64,000 bases of DNA from Cupidesulfovibrio sp000226255 (GCF_003402415.2 NZ_AP036014.1:2418001-2482000), one strand, 5' to 3'. Counted from the first letter of the stretch, positions 1-11,095 are shown. Made by a program: numbers and translations. Notes: generated by a model not told the origin, from the sequence alone.

Positions 1-624
1 GGCATCGCTTTCTTCGGTGATGCCGAGCGCGGCGCGGTGCCGGGTTCCGAAGTCCTGCCGGTCCACGGTGGCCAGCGGCAGGATGCACGCGGCCGCAGCC
101 AGCTCGCCCTTGCGGATGATCACCGCGCCGTCGTGCAGGGGCGTCTTGGGAAAGAAGATGGTGATGAGCAACTCGCGCGAGAGCGCGGCACCCAGCTTCA
201 CCCCGCGCTCGATCATGTCGCCCAGGGCCACGTTGCGCTCGATGACGATGAGCGCGCCGATCTTGCGCTGGGCAAGGTACAGCGCCGCGCCGATGATCTC
301 GTTCAGGGTGTCGTCGGCGGTGGTCTTCTTGCGAAAGAAGCTGCGCGCGCCCATGTCTGTGAGGGCCTGGCGGATGTCGCGCTGGAACAGCACGATGATG
401 ACCAGGAACAACGAACCGAAAAAGCTCTCCAGCAGCCACCCCAGCGTGTACAGCCCAAGCTCGCGCGACACGAAATAGGTGACCACCAGCAACAGCAGCC
501 CGTAGATGGCCGACACGGCGCGCGTGTCCTTGACCATGACGATGATGCGGTAGAACAGCGCGGTGACCAGCGCTATGTCCAGAAGGTCGCGCCAGTTGGC
601 GGTGACGTTCTCGAGTCCCAGCAT
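1..624 (-). CDS. cdaA: Diadenylate cyclase CdaA (3' end outside window)
   Basis: Makes cyclic di-AMP from two ATP at the membrane. The visible 208 residues show N-terminal hydrophobic segments (about residues 16-30, 38-55 and 68-80), then the DAC domain with its DGA motif (165-167) and RHR motif (195-197) followed by AALGITEESDA. Family members are about 260-275 residues, so roughly 60 C-terminal residues are missing here. The ATG at 624 shares one base with the folP stop (TGATG), which implies translational coupling. The order ftsH-folP-cdaA is known from related sulfate reducers, where cdaR/glmM often follow; those would lie to the left of the window. Confidence 0.93.
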   Translation of the reverse strand, partial: MLGLENVTANWRDLLDIALVTALFYRIIVMVKDTRAVSAIYGLLLLVVTYFVSRELGLYTLGWLLESFFGSLFLVIIVLFQRDIRQALTDMGARSFFRKKTTADDTLNEIIGAALYLAQRKIGALIVIERNVALGDMIERGVKLGAALSRELLITIFFPKTPLHDGAVIIRKGELAAAACILPLATVDRQDFGTRHRAALGITEESDA

Positions 625-1559
625 CAGTTCTCCGTCCGTGGCGCGGGGGCCATGGCTTGGGTAAGGCGCAGGGTGCGCACCGTTTCCGCCACGTCGTGCA
701 CCCGGTGGCACAACACGCCGCGCGAGGCCAGCAGGGCCGTGGCGACCTGCGTCGCGCCGCCGCGCTGCCCCTGCCCCAGGTCCAGCAGCCCGCCGAACAG
801 CGACTTGTTGGAAAGTCCCATCAGCACGGGGCGCCCCAGGGCGTTGAAGCGTTCGATGTGGCGCAGGATCTCGAAATTGTGTTCCGTCAGCTTGCCGAAG
901 CCGATGCCGGGATCAAGCAGGATGCGCGACTCCGGCAGCCCCGCCCGCACGAGCACATCCATCTTTTCGTGAAAGAAGTCCAGCAGCGAATCGAGCACGC
1001 TGGCATAGGACGGGGCATCCTGCATGGTTTCCGGGCGGCCCAGGCTGTGCATCAGCACGTAGCCGGGCTTGTAGTGGGCCAGCACGTCGAGCAGGCCGGG
1101 GTCGAAGGCGCATGCGGAAATGTCGTTGATGATGTCCACGCCCTCGTCCAGCACCGCCGCGGCCGTGCCCGCCTTGTAGGTGTCCACCGAAAGCAGCGGA
1201 GCGCCGCCCCCCGCGCGGGCCGCGTACCCGTCGCGGATGCCCCGCACCACGGGCAGCACGCGCGCCAGTTCCTCTTCCAGGGGCACCGGCTCGGCGTAGG
1301 GCCGCGATGATTCGCCGCCGATGTCCAGCACGTGCGCCCCCTCCGCCGCCAAGCGCAGGGCGTGGGTGACCGCCGCCTCGTGCGAGACGTAGCGCCCGCC
1401 ATCGTGGAACGAGTCTGGCGTGACGTTGACGATGCCGAAGATGACGAAGGAAACCGGAGAAACGGGGGAGCCAAAGGGAGCAGGGGGGGCGGGCGTCACC
1501 GCCCTTCCCCCCCTTACGGTCCAGATAGCCTGTTGCGCGTGGCCGAAAGCCGTCGCCAT
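624..1559 (-). CDS. folP: Dihydropteroate synthase
   Basis: Condenses p-aminobenzoate with dihydropterin pyrophosphate in folate synthesis. The 311-residue product carries both family signatures: GIVNVTPDSFHDGG near residue 43, and DIGGESSRP about 35 residues later. It also has the TIM-barrel motifs VDTYKAG, INDISA and DPGIGFGK. The ATG at 1559 overlaps the ftsH stop by one base. A TTG one codon upstream (1562) could also be used, but the coupled ATG is more likely. The N-terminal 35 residues are longer than usual and rich in Ala and Pro. Confidence 0.95.
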   Translation of the reverse strand: MATAFGHAQQAIWTVRGGRAVTPAPPAPFGSPVSPVSFVIFGIVNVTPDSFHDGGRYVSHEAAVTHALRLAAEGAHVLDIGGESSRPYAEPVPLEEELARVLPVVRGIRDGYAARAGGGAPLLSVDTYKAGTAAAVLDEGVDIINDISACAFDPGLLDVLAHYKPGYVLMHSLGRPETMQDAPSYASVLDSLLDFFHEKMDVLVRAGLPESRILLDPGIGFGKLTEHNFEILRHIERFNALGRPVLMGLSNKSLFGGLLDLGQGQRGGATQVATALLASRGVLCHRVHDVAETVRTLRLTQAMAPAPRTEN

Positions 1560-3622
1560 CAACGCCCCGCTTCGCCGCTGCCGTCGCCCGACCGGTCGCC
1601 AGACCTGTCGGAGCCCCGGTCGGACCCGGAATCGTCGGCTTCCAGGGTGAATTCGTCGCGCCCGGCGGCGTCAGCGTCCGCTGCGGTCCTGGGGGCCGTG
1701 CCCGCCGTTCCGGGTGCGGGCTGCGCGCCGGAGGTTGAAGACGCCGCGTCGCCCTGGCCAGACGCGGGGCGCTCCCCCGCGCGGGCGGCCACGCCCCCGG
1801 CCGTGCCCCGGTTGTTGGGCTTTTCCGGCGGCAGCGGTTCGCCGCGCATCAGGATGTCGATGTCCGCGCCGCTGATGGTTTCACGTTCCAGCAGCGCGCC
1901 GGCGATGGCGTGCAGCGAGTCGATGTTCTCTTCGAGCAGGGTGCGGCAGCGCTGCCGGGCCTCCTCGATGATGCGCTTGACCTCGGCATCCACCAGGCGG
2001 GCGGTTTCCTCGCTGAAGTTGCGGGAATGCGCCCATTCGCGGCCGATGAACACCTCTTCGCCGTGCTCGCCGATGTTCAGCGGGCCGATGGCCTCGCTCA
2101 TGCCCCATTCGCAGACCATCTTGCGGGCCATCTTGGTGGCGCGCTCGATGTCGTTGCCCGCGCCGGTGGTGATGTCGTTGAACACCACTTCTTCGGCCAC
2201 GCGGCCGCCCAGCAGCAGCGCCAGGTTGTTCAGCAGGTAGCTGCGCGAGTAGCCGTGACGGTCGCCCTCCGGCAACTGCATGGTAATGCCGAGGGCGCGA
2301 CCGCGCGGAATGATGCTCACCTTGTGTACCGGGTCGGAACCGGGCAACAGCTTGGCGGCCAGGGCGTGGCCCGCCTCGTGGTAGGCGGTGATGCGCTTTT
2401 CCTCGTCGCTCAGGATGAGGCTGCGGCGCTCCTTGCCCATGAGCACCTTGTCCTTGGCGTACTCGAAGTCACCCATGTCCACGGTGTCCTTGCCCACCTT
2501 GGCGGCCTGCAGGGCAGCCTCGTTGACCAGGTTCTCCAGGTCCGCGCCCGAGAAGCCGGGCGTGCCCTTGGCGATGACGTCCAGTTCCACGCCGGTGGCC
2601 AGGGGCGTGCGGCGGGTGTGCACTTCAAGGATGCGCTTGCGGCCCCGCACGTCGGGGGTGGGCACCACCACCTGGCGGTCGAAGCGGCCGGGACGCAGCA
2701 GGGCCGGGTCCAGCACGTCGGGGCGGTTGGTGGCGGCGATGAGGATGACACCCTCGTTGGACTCGAAGCCGTCCATCTCCACCAGCAGTTGGTTCAGGGT
2801 CTGTTCGCGCTCGTCGTGGCCGCCGCCAAGGCCGGCGCCACGCTGACGGCCCACGGCGTCGATTTCGTCGATGAAGATGAGACAGGGCGCGTTCTTCTTG
2901 CCCTGCATGAACAGGTCGCGCACGCGCGATGCGCCCACGCCCACGAACATTTCCACGAAGTCGGAACCGGAAATGGAGAAGAACGGCACGCCCGCCTCAC
3001 CGGCAACCGCACGGGCCAGCAGGGTCTTGCCGGTGCCGGGGGGGCCGACCAGCAACACGCCCTTGGGAATGCGCCCGCCAAGGCGGGTGAACTTGCGCGG
3101 GTTGGACAGAAACTCCACCACTTCGCTCAGTTCTTCCTTGGCCTCGTCCACGCCCGCCACGTCCTCGAAGGTGACGCGGGCCGATTCCGGCGTGATCATG
3201 CGGGCGCGAGAACGCCCGAACGACATGGCCTTGCCCCCGCCGCCCTGCATCTGCCGCATGAAGAATATCCACACGCCGATCAGCAGCAGCATGGGGAACC
3301 AGGAAACCAGCAGGGTCATGTACCAGGGGGCTTCCTCCTGCGGTTCCGCCTTCACCTCGACCTTCTGGGAGATGAGGCGCGAAACCAGCTCGGGATCATG
3401 CGGGGCATAGGTCTGGAACGCCTTGCCCTCGGAGGTTTCGCCCACCAGTTTCTGGCCCTGGATGGTCACGCGCAGCACTTCGCCGCGTTCGACCTTCTGC
3501 AGGAATTCCGTATAGGTAAGACGCGCCTGCGTCCCCTGCGGCTGATTGAACAGGTTGAACAGGACGACCATGAGCAAAGAGATGATCGCCCAGAGAATCA
3601 GATTGCGCGAAAACTGGTTCAA
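1559..3622 (-). CDS. ftsH: ATP-dependent zinc metalloprotease FtsH
   Basis: Inner-membrane AAA+ protease that degrades misfolded membrane proteins and regulatory proteins. The 687 residues contain a transmembrane helix at about 7-26, a periplasmic domain, a second helix at 102-122, Walker A GPPGTGKT (193-200), Walker B LIFIDEID (248-255), the second region of homology, and the zinc site HEAGH (415-419). The last 80 residues are a disordered, Pro/Ala then Asp/Ser/Gly-rich tail with repeated Ser-Asp-Arg units, longer than in E. coli FtsH. The start is TTG at 3622, chosen because GGAGG lies seven bases upstream and the product begins MNQFSRN, as usual for the family. Confidence 0.97.
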   Translation of the reverse strand: MNQFSRNLILWAIISLLMVVLFNLFNQPQGTQARLTYTEFLQKVERGEVLRVTIQGQKLVGETSEGKAFQTYAPHDPELVSRLISQKVEVKAEPQEEAPWYMTLLVSWFPMLLLIGVWIFFMRQMQGGGGKAMSFGRSRARMITPESARVTFEDVAGVDEAKEELSEVVEFLSNPRKFTRLGGRIPKGVLLVGPPGTGKTLLARAVAGEAGVPFFSISGSDFVEMFVGVGASRVRDLFMQGKKNAPCLIFIDEIDAVGRQRGAGLGGGHDEREQTLNQLLVEMDGFESNEGVILIAATNRPDVLDPALLRPGRFDRQVVVPTPDVRGRKRILEVHTRRTPLATGVELDVIAKGTPGFSGADLENLVNEAALQAAKVGKDTVDMGDFEYAKDKVLMGKERRSLILSDEEKRITAYHEAGHALAAKLLPGSDPVHKVSIIPRGRALGITMQLPEGDRHGYSRSYLLNNLALLLGGRVAEEVVFNDITTGAGNDIERATKMARKMVCEWGMSEAIGPLNIGEHGEEVFIGREWAHSRNFSEETARLVDAEVKRIIEEARQRCRTLLEENIDSLHAIAGALLERETISGADIDILMRGEPLPPEKPNNRGTAGGVAARAGERPASGQGDAASSTSGAQPAPGTAGTAPRTAADADAAGRDEFTLEADDSGSDRGSDRSGDRSGDGSGEAGR

Positions 3623-3670
3623 GTCTGGCCTCCGTGCGGAAGTGAGCGTCCGTCGTGCGGACGATTCTTC

Positions 3671-3699
3671 TTTTTAAGTCGTCGGGAACTATTTGACAA
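3671..3699 (-). promoter_or_regulatory. Probable sigma-70 promoter of ftsH
   Basis: On the minus strand TTGTCA (3699-3694) and TAAAAA (3676-3671) are separated by 17 bp. Transcription would start near 3664, about 40 bases before the ftsH TTG start. It lies in the 329-bp gap between ftsH and selC, which shows nothing else besides the selC promoter and a short alternating GC run near 3701-3712. Confidence 0.6.
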
Positions 3700-3908
3700 T
3701 GCGCGCGCGCGCACTTTCCCCGGCTTTTCGGGCAAGCCGCACCGTGCGGCATGCCCTGCACCATCACGGACCCGACCAAAGAGCGCAAGCCCCCACGTAC
3801 GCGCCTGCGCACGCCGTCACCCACCAGCCTTCCCTGCGACGGCGGGCAAGGCGGACGCGCCATACCCGTTGCGGACTGGCGCCGCAGGTCCGCAACGCCG
3901 CCAGTCCC

Positions 3909-3937
3909 TTGCCGCGCCCGCGCGATTCTGCTAGATA
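3909..3937 (+). promoter_or_regulatory. Probable promoter of selC
   Basis: TTGCCG (3909-3914), a 17-bp spacer and TAGATA (3932-3937), placed about 15 bp before the mature 5' end of tRNA-Sec. Spacing and position fit a stand-alone tRNA promoter. Confidence 0.6.
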
Positions 3938-3951
3938 CGCCGAACCCTCGT

Positions 3952-4045
3952 GGAAGCGTTTCGTCACCGGTGTGGCGCCCGGTCTTCAAAACCGGTGGTG
4001 GGCAGAGATGTCCATGGTAGGTTCGACCCCTATACGCTTCCGCCA
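3952..4045 (+). tRNA. selC: tRNA-Sec (anticodon TCA)
   Basis: Selenocysteine tRNA of 94 nt including encoded CCA. The acceptor arm is 8 bp (GGAAGCGT with ACGCTTCC), the anticodon loop reads CTTCAAA giving UCA, there is a long variable arm, the T-arm contains GGTTCGACCCC, and the discriminator is G. The 8-bp acceptor and long extra arm separate it from tRNA-Ser and suppressor tRNAs. It implies that the genome encodes selenoproteins; none was recognised inside this window. Confidence 0.95.
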
Positions 4046-4052
4046 CGATGCC

Positions 4053-4079
4053 AAGGCCCCGGTTTCGGGGCCTTTTTTT
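4053..4079 (+). terminator. Rho-independent terminator of selC
   Basis: Stem AAGGCCCC/GGGGCCTT (4053-4060 and 4067-4074) with a 6-base loop, followed by a run of seven T. It begins eight bases after the encoded CCA of selC. Confidence 0.9.
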
Positions 4080-4295
4080 ATCGTCTCCCCGCCCCTGCGA
4101 CTTTTGTCCGCCAATCCGGCCTGACTTGCATTCGCCGCGCGCACGGCGCCAACGCGTGCGCCACCGGCCCGCAAGGCCGCAAATCCCGCGCCAGCATACC
4201 GGACGCCCCAGCAGCAGGCCCGTCATGGCATCCTCCCCCCCGTGCACGTCTCGCCACGTCCGTTCCGGCCCCCGCGCGCCGACTGCGCGCTGAAC

Positions 4296-4761
4296 GTGCG
4301 GCTCTGGCTTGCCCTGACCGTGCAGGGTGCCGCCCCCGTATCGGCGCTCGCCAACGAAGACGCCAAGCCCTCGGCGGGCGTCGGACCCTGCGGTGCTTTT
4401 CTGCTGCTGAACACCGTCTACCCGCCGTACTCCGTTGCCCTCGGTGACGGAGGGGGGCGCGACTGTCCGTCGAGCACGCCCCTTGAACGAAAACAATTTC
4501 GCCAAGTTGCGCACCGGGCGCATGGACCTGTGACTGAACAACGGCACGGTGGACGAAGCCTATCGGCCCAGTCAGCCCGACCTGGATGCCGCCGTGGGCG
4601 AGGCGGACCGGCCCGTGCGCAGCTACCCGCTGCACATGGCCTTTTCCCGCAGCTCACCGCTGGCCGCCCGCCTGCCCGAAATCAACCGGGCATTGCAACG
4701 GATGCACGCCGACGGCCCCCTGCGGCGCATCCTTTCAGCGGAGTTTCCTGAGCTGCACTGA
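4296..4761 (+). pseudogene. Decayed periplasmic solute-binding protein (family 3-like)
   Basis: Remnant of an amino-acid-type ABC transporter binding protein. One frame from GTG 4296 encodes a signal-peptide-like start (LWLALTVQGAAPVSALA) and then LNTVYPPYSVALGDGG, which resembles the N-terminal ligand-domain motif of family 3 binding proteins. After about 4470 the homology continues in another frame from 4483 with NNFAKLRTGRMDL, an in-frame TGA at 4531-4533, then a C-terminal segment (YPLHMAFSRSSPLAARLPEI) ending at 4761. The complete family is about 250 residues; only about 150 codons remain, so a large internal deletion, a frameshift and a stop have inactivated it. 4080-4295 shows nothing. 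Confidence 0.75.
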
Positions 4762-4833
4762 CGCGCGCAGCCGCCATCCTCCGCCCGCCGCTGGTCGCCC
4801 GCGCGTTTTTCATTGCCATTCAGCACGCAAACG

Positions 4834-4875
4834 AAAAAGGCCCGCCTCGACCGGAATTCCGGCGAGGCGGGCCTT
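4834..4875 (-). terminator. Terminator of the RRM protein gene
   Basis: A 13-bp perfect stem (4837-4849 with 4863-4875). Read on the minus strand it ends in GGGCCTT and runs into TTTCG, a T-rich tail, 94 bp beyond the stop of the RRM gene at 4969. Confidence 0.8.
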
Positions 4876-4968
4876 GTGATTGCTGCGTATCCGCGTGGAC
4901 CCGCGTCAGGCTGACGTCAGCGGGCGGATGTCACTGCGGGCGTCACTGCGGACGTCGGGGCGCCGGTG

Positions 4969-5235
4969 TTACCAGCGGGGCGGACGGGGAGCGCGGGGCT
5001 GGGCTTCGTTGACCTTCAGGGCGCGGCCGCCGAAGGAGTAGCCGTTCAGGGCTTCCACGGCGCTGCTGGCGTCGGCGGCTTCCATTTCGACGAAGCCGAA
5101 GCCACGGGGACGGCCGGTTTCACGGTCGGAGATCAGCTTCACGCTGAGCACCTGGCCGTGCTGGGAGAACAGGTCGCGGATTTCGTCTTCGGAGGCGGAG
5201 AAAGGCAGGTTGCCCACATACAGAGACTTGGACAT
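4969..5235 (-). CDS. Small RNA-binding protein with one RRM domain
   Basis: An 88-residue protein that is almost entirely a single RNA recognition motif. RNP-2 is LYVGNL (residues 5-10) and RNP-1 is RGFGFVEM (about 43-50), followed by a short basic, Pro-rich tail (PRAPRPPRW). Such small bacterial RRM proteins are related to cyanobacterial Rbp proteins and are thought to act as RNA chaperones, often cold-induced. The start at 5235 is set by AAGGAG nine bases upstream and by the position of the RRM; an in-frame upstream extension lacks homology. The gene is monocistronic, with a promoter about 155 bp upstream and its own terminator. Confidence 0.92.
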   Translation of the reverse strand: MSKSLYVGNLPFSASEDEIRDLFSQHGQVLSVKLISDRETGRPRGFGFVEMEAADASSAVEALNGYSFGGRALKVNEAQPRAPRPPRW

Positions 5236-5396
5236 CAGGAAAACTCCTTGCAGGGAAAATGGGGGGGTTCGCTCGTGCGAAAGATCGGGCAGAAACTCTG
5301 TAGGTGGGATGCCTATCGACTCGCCGAAACTCTTGCCACAAGCCCGTGCCGATCCCGACGCACGGCACACCCGGAGCATCGACCGACACGATTGGA

Positions 5397-5425
5397 GAAT
5401 TAGTCGGAGTTTTCCGGGCGGTCAA
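5397..5425 (-). promoter_or_regulatory. Probable promoter of the RRM gene, with a long leader
   Basis: On the minus strand TTGACC (5425-5420), a 17-bp spacer and TAATTC (5402-5397). Predicted start near 5390 leaves an untranslated leader of about 155 nt before the ATG at 5235, long enough for structure-based or cold-shock regulation. Confidence 0.6.
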
Positions 5426-5514
5426 GTAGAATCTGTCACAATTCCGCCTGAAAACGTTGCGACCTCGCCCGGCTACCCCAAGCCTATATCCGCACCCCCA
5501 TCAAACGTCCCTTG

Positions 5515-6135
5515 CTACTGCCCCACTCCGGCAGGCCCCACGGTCAGCCCGGCGGCCCCCGGCGCTGCCGGTTCTCCGGCATTTCCGGCGTGTCCGGCCC
5601 CGGCGTCCTGCGGTTGCCCGCCCTTCGCCAGCGTCTCGTAGGCTTGGACGATGAAGGCGTTGGCCGCGCGCCGCTGCTCCAGCTTCGCGAGGTTGCGCGC
5701 CGCGCGCACGGAATACTTGATGGTGGCGCGGGTCTTGGCCGCCTCGCGCACCACCGCCTGCAGCACATCCTCGCGCGGTTCGGGCCGGTACATGACCTCG
5801 GCGGCGGTGATGGCCACGGCGAACTTGCCCGCCTCCAGCGCGCGCGAGGCGGCCAGGGTCAGCGCCTGGTCACGCGCATCCTTGTAGTATCTGCCGCTGG
5901 AGGCCTGGGTGACCATGGCCATCCATTCGTTGTCCGATGCCGTCTCGTCCGCCGTGTTCAGGGCCGTTACCTCGGCCTTGAGTTCGGCGGACAGCAGGGC
6001 AGAGCCGTCGTCACCCTGCTCCGTCACCTGGCCGCTGCCGGGCAGCAGGCCGGAGACGGCCAGCAGGTTGTACAGCGCCCAGCTGAACAGCACGGCCAAC
6101 AGTAGTGCGGGGATGAGCTTCTTGTTGCGTTGCAT
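5515..6135 (-). CDS. Membrane-anchored protein of unknown function
   Basis: A 206-residue protein that I do not recognise. It starts MQRNKK, has one hydrophobic segment (about residues 7-28) and then a mostly helical, Ala-rich soluble part of about 140 residues with Arg/Glu-rich helices, ending in a Gly/Ala/Pro-rich tail. The topology suggests one N-terminal anchor with the rest in the periplasm; there is no lipobox. The start at 6135 is preferred because AAGGA lies just upstream; another in-frame start at 6162 lacks a ribosome site. It lies 172 bp downstream of argH on the same strand. Confidence 0.75.
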   Translation of the reverse strand: MQRNKKLIPALLLAVLFSWALYNLLAVSGLLPGSGQVTEQGDDGSALLSAELKAEVTALNTADETASDNEWMAMVTQASSGRYYKDARDQALTLAASRALEAGKFAVAITAAEVMYRPEPREDVLQAVVREAAKTRATIKYSVRAARNLAKLEQRRAANAFIVQAYETLAKGGQPQDAGAGHAGNAGEPAAPGAAGLTVGPAGVGQ

Positions 6136-6307
6136 GTCATCCTTGTGCGACCCGTGCCACAATGCGCCGGGCCATGTTGCGGCGGGCCGCCCCCCTGCCG
6201 GAAGGCGGCCCGCTTTCAGGTCGTTGATCGGCGATCTGGCCTATGAGGGTAGCTGGGGCTGTTTACGCCATGAGGACAAGCGGTCCATGACGCAATGACG
6301 CATGGTT

Positions 6308-7690
<1,383 letters not shown>

Positions 7691-7805
7691 TGCTGGTCCC
7701 TGCCGTTGCGGCGGCTTGGTACGCGTAAGGCCCCCCATACGGGAGGCCCCACGGAACATGCTGAACATATTGACCGCCGAAGGGGCACCCCTCCGGACGG
7801 AGCGT

Positions 7806-9011
<1,206 letters not shown>

Positions 9012-9025
9012 GTCGTTTCAGCCCC

Positions 9026-9072
9026 GTTGTGCGGTAGTTATGCGGTATGTTGTGCGGTATGTTGTGCGGTAT
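9026..9072. repeat. Four tandem copies of a 12-bp unit between argF and argG
   Basis: The unit GTTGTGCGGTAT occurs twice exactly (9049-9060, 9061-9072), preceded by one copy with a single change (9037-9048) and one 11-bp copy (9026-9036). It lies 15 bp upstream of the argG start and 30 bp after the argF stop. Copy-number change here could alter spacing in the argF-argG mRNA. Confidence 0.85.
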
Positions 9073-9102
9073 GCGTCGCGCGGCACGTGCCGTGGCGCGG
9101 TG

Positions 9103-10005
9103 TTATTCCGAAAGCGCCCATTCCAGAATGGCCTTCTGGATGTGCAGACGGTTTTCTGCCTGGTCGAAAATGATGGACGCCGGGCTTTCCATGACCTCGT
9201 CGGTCACTTCCTCGCCCCGGTGGGCAGGCAGGCAGTGCATGAACTTGGCGTCGGGCGCGGCAAGGGCCATCATGGCCGAATCGACGCAATAGCCCTTGAA
9301 GGCGGCCTCGCGCTTCTTCTGCTCCTCTTCCTGGCCCATGGAGGCCCACACGTCGGTGTTCACGTAGTGCGCGCCGTCCACCGCCATGAGCGGGTCGTGC
9401 GTCAGGAATATCTTGGCCCCGGCCTGCATGGCGAAGCCCAGCAGGTCGCGGTCGGGCTCGTAGCCTTCGGGAAAGGCCATGAACAGCTCGAACGGGAAAT
9501 AGATGGCCGCCTCGATCCACGAATTGGCCATGTTGTTGCCGTCGCCCACCCAGGCCACGCGGACCTTGGAAAGGTCGGGGGTGCGCTCGTACATGGTCAG
9601 CACGTCGCCCATGACCTGGCAGGGGTGCCCTTCGTCGGTGAGGGCGTTGACCACGGGGATGGAGCCGTATTCGGCCAGTTCGTCGATCTTCGACTGGCCG
9701 AAGGTACGCACCACCATGCAGTCGGCATAGCGCGAGAGCACGCGGGCCGTGTCGCGCAGGGGTTCGGAGCGGCCAAGCTGGCTTTCCGCCGGGGTCATGA
9801 AGATGGTGGAGCCGCCAAGGTGGCGCACCGCCATCTCGAAGGACACGCGCGTGCGGGTGGACGCCTTCTCGAAGATGAGGATGGCGGTCTTGCCTTCCAT
9901 GATCTTGCCCCGGTAGGCGGTGTCCTTCATTTCCTTGGCGCGTTGCAGCAGCTTCCAGGCGCCCTCGTAGCCGAGGTCCCTGATTCGCTTGAAATGTCTG
10001 GGCAT
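9103..10005 (-). CDS. argF: Ornithine carbamoyltransferase
   Basis: Forms citrulline from ornithine and carbamoyl phosphate. The 300 residues contain the carbamoyl-phosphate loop STRTR (49-53), the HPCQ motif after ALTDEG, and the ornithine-side HCLPAHRG motif. The start at MPRHFKRIRDLG follows the family; a long in-frame upstream extension has no homology. It is the first gene of argF-argG-argH. Confidence 0.96.
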   Translation of the reverse strand: MPRHFKRIRDLGYEGAWKLLQRAKEMKDTAYRGKIMEGKTAILIFEKASTRTRVSFEMAVRHLGGSTIFMTPAESQLGRSEPLRDTARVLSRYADCMVVRTFGQSKIDELAEYGSIPVVNALTDEGHPCQVMGDVLTMYERTPDLSKVRVAWVGDGNNMANSWIEAAIYFPFELFMAFPEGYEPDRDLLGFAMQAGAKIFLTHDPLMAVDGAHYVNTDVWASMGQEEEQKKREAAFKGYCVDSAMMALAAPDAKFMHCLPAHRGEEVTDEVMESPASIIFDQAENRLHIQKAILEWALSE

Positions 10006-10450
10006 GGCTCCATCCTTGTGTTGCGGCACTGCGGAACGTGATGCGGAAAAGGGTTTCCTAGCCTCAAAGCCCGCCGCTTGTAAAGAATGCAGCCCGTCCG
10101 GGGACCGGGGAAGACACGGGCCGGAGGGGCGCAAGAGGGAAGGGCCAGCTAAGTGCCGCCGCGCCCTCTCCCCCCGCGTTTCGCCACGCAAGCTCGCAGG
10201 GCTCTCATTCATGGGGCAACCGCTGCGCGCCCCTGCGTTCTGCCAGTCAGAAATCTTAGAACGCCGGGATTGCGCTCCCATGCCCCCCTCCGGCGAGCAT
10301 CCCACCCAAGAGGAGTCATAGGGCGACACCCGAACAGCGCGTTTCAAATTGAATTAGCGCAGAACGTGTGCCATTAAGTTTTGTAAAGAACGCGCAGTGA
10401 AGGCACGGCGGATATCCTGCCGCCCCCCATACGCATGCCCCGCCACCCAC
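10006..10450. other. Divergent intergenic region, argF / methyltransferase
   Basis: 445 bp with no credible gene. The right third (about 10340-10390) is markedly more AT-rich than its surroundings and contains an 11-bp palindrome TTCAAATTGAA (10343-10353), a plausible operator. No promoter could be assigned with confidence to either gene. Confidence 0.5.
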
Positions 10451-11095
10451 ATGAAATACCAAAACGAATTTTCATACTGGCAGGCCACATTTGTCGGCGA
10501 AGGGCACACGTTCAGCAACGCCCACTACGCCGGACGCATGCTGCACCTTGCCGGAGAACCGGACGACGACTTCATGCGGGGCAAGATCGTGGCCGACTTC
10601 GGTTGCGGGCCACGCGGCAGCCTTGCGTGGACGCAATGTCCGGCGCTGCGGATAGGCATCGACGTTCTTGCGTCGACCTACATCGACGCATTTGCGGATG
10701 TCATGCTGCGGCACGGCATGGTGTACGTGACATCCACGGAACGGACGATTCCCCTGCCTGACGACTTCGTGGACATCATGTTTACCCTCAATGCAATGGA
10801 CCACGTGGACGACTTTGCGCAAATGGCCACCGAAGTGCTGCGCGTTCTCAAGCCCGGGGGAACGTTCATCGGCAGCTTCAACCTGCACGAACCCACGACG
10901 GACTGCGAGCCCCAGACCCTGACGGAAGACATCATCCGTAGAAACCTGCTCCACAGGCTACACGTCACGTCCTACCGCGCAGCCATAAAGCATCCGCAGA
11001 ACCCCTACAAATTTCTCCATGAAAACAAACTAGCCAGAACACTGGTCCCCGACGAACAGTACGTTCTCTGGGTAAGGGGAGACAAGCGTCCCTGA
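10451..11095 (+). CDS. SAM-dependent methyltransferase, type 11-like
   Basis: Class I methyltransferase of 214 residues, substrate unknown. SAM motif I is VADFGCGPRGS (about residues 47-57), motif II contains IGIDV, and a post-motif region LRVLKPGGTFIG is typical of Methyltransf_11 enzymes. The C-terminal third (basic, with HPQNPYKFLHENK) is not recognised. Base composition and codon choice are less GC-biased than in the flanking genes, suggesting acquisition. The ATG at 10451 begins at the natural domain edge but has no clear ribosome site; a GTG at 10397 is an alternative in-frame start. It is monocistronic and faces away from argF. Confidence 0.8.
   Translation: MKYQNEFSYWQATFVGEGHTFSNAHYAGRMLHLAGEPDDDFMRGKIVADFGCGPRGSLAWTQCPALRIGIDVLASTYIDAFADVMLRHGMVYVTSTERTIPLPDDFVDIMFTLNAMDHVDDFAQMATEVLRVLKPGGTFIGSFNLHEPTTDCEPQTLTEDIIRRNLLHRLHVTSYRAAIKHPQNPYKFLHENKLARTLVPDEQYVLWVRGDKRP

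Noticed and set aside
1559..1790. Repeated Ser-Asp-Arg units at the FtsH C-terminus as a separate gene or element
   Set aside because: They are in frame with ftsH up to its stop and are simply a low-complexity tail.
1910..3934. 674-residue plus-strand open frame opposite ftsH
   Set aside because: Antisense shadow of ftsH with the same His/Gly/Ala-rich character.
6182..6213. 10-bp GC-rich hairpin after argH
   Set aside because: There is no T-run on the minus strand, so it could not be called a terminator of argH; on the plus strand only TTT follows and no gene reads that way.
10358..10373. Sigma-54-like TGGCAC-N6-CTGC on the minus strand
   Set aside because: GG/GC spacing is right, but it lies about 340 bp before argF, the -12 element is weak, and no activator or reason for sigma-54 control of argF is visible.
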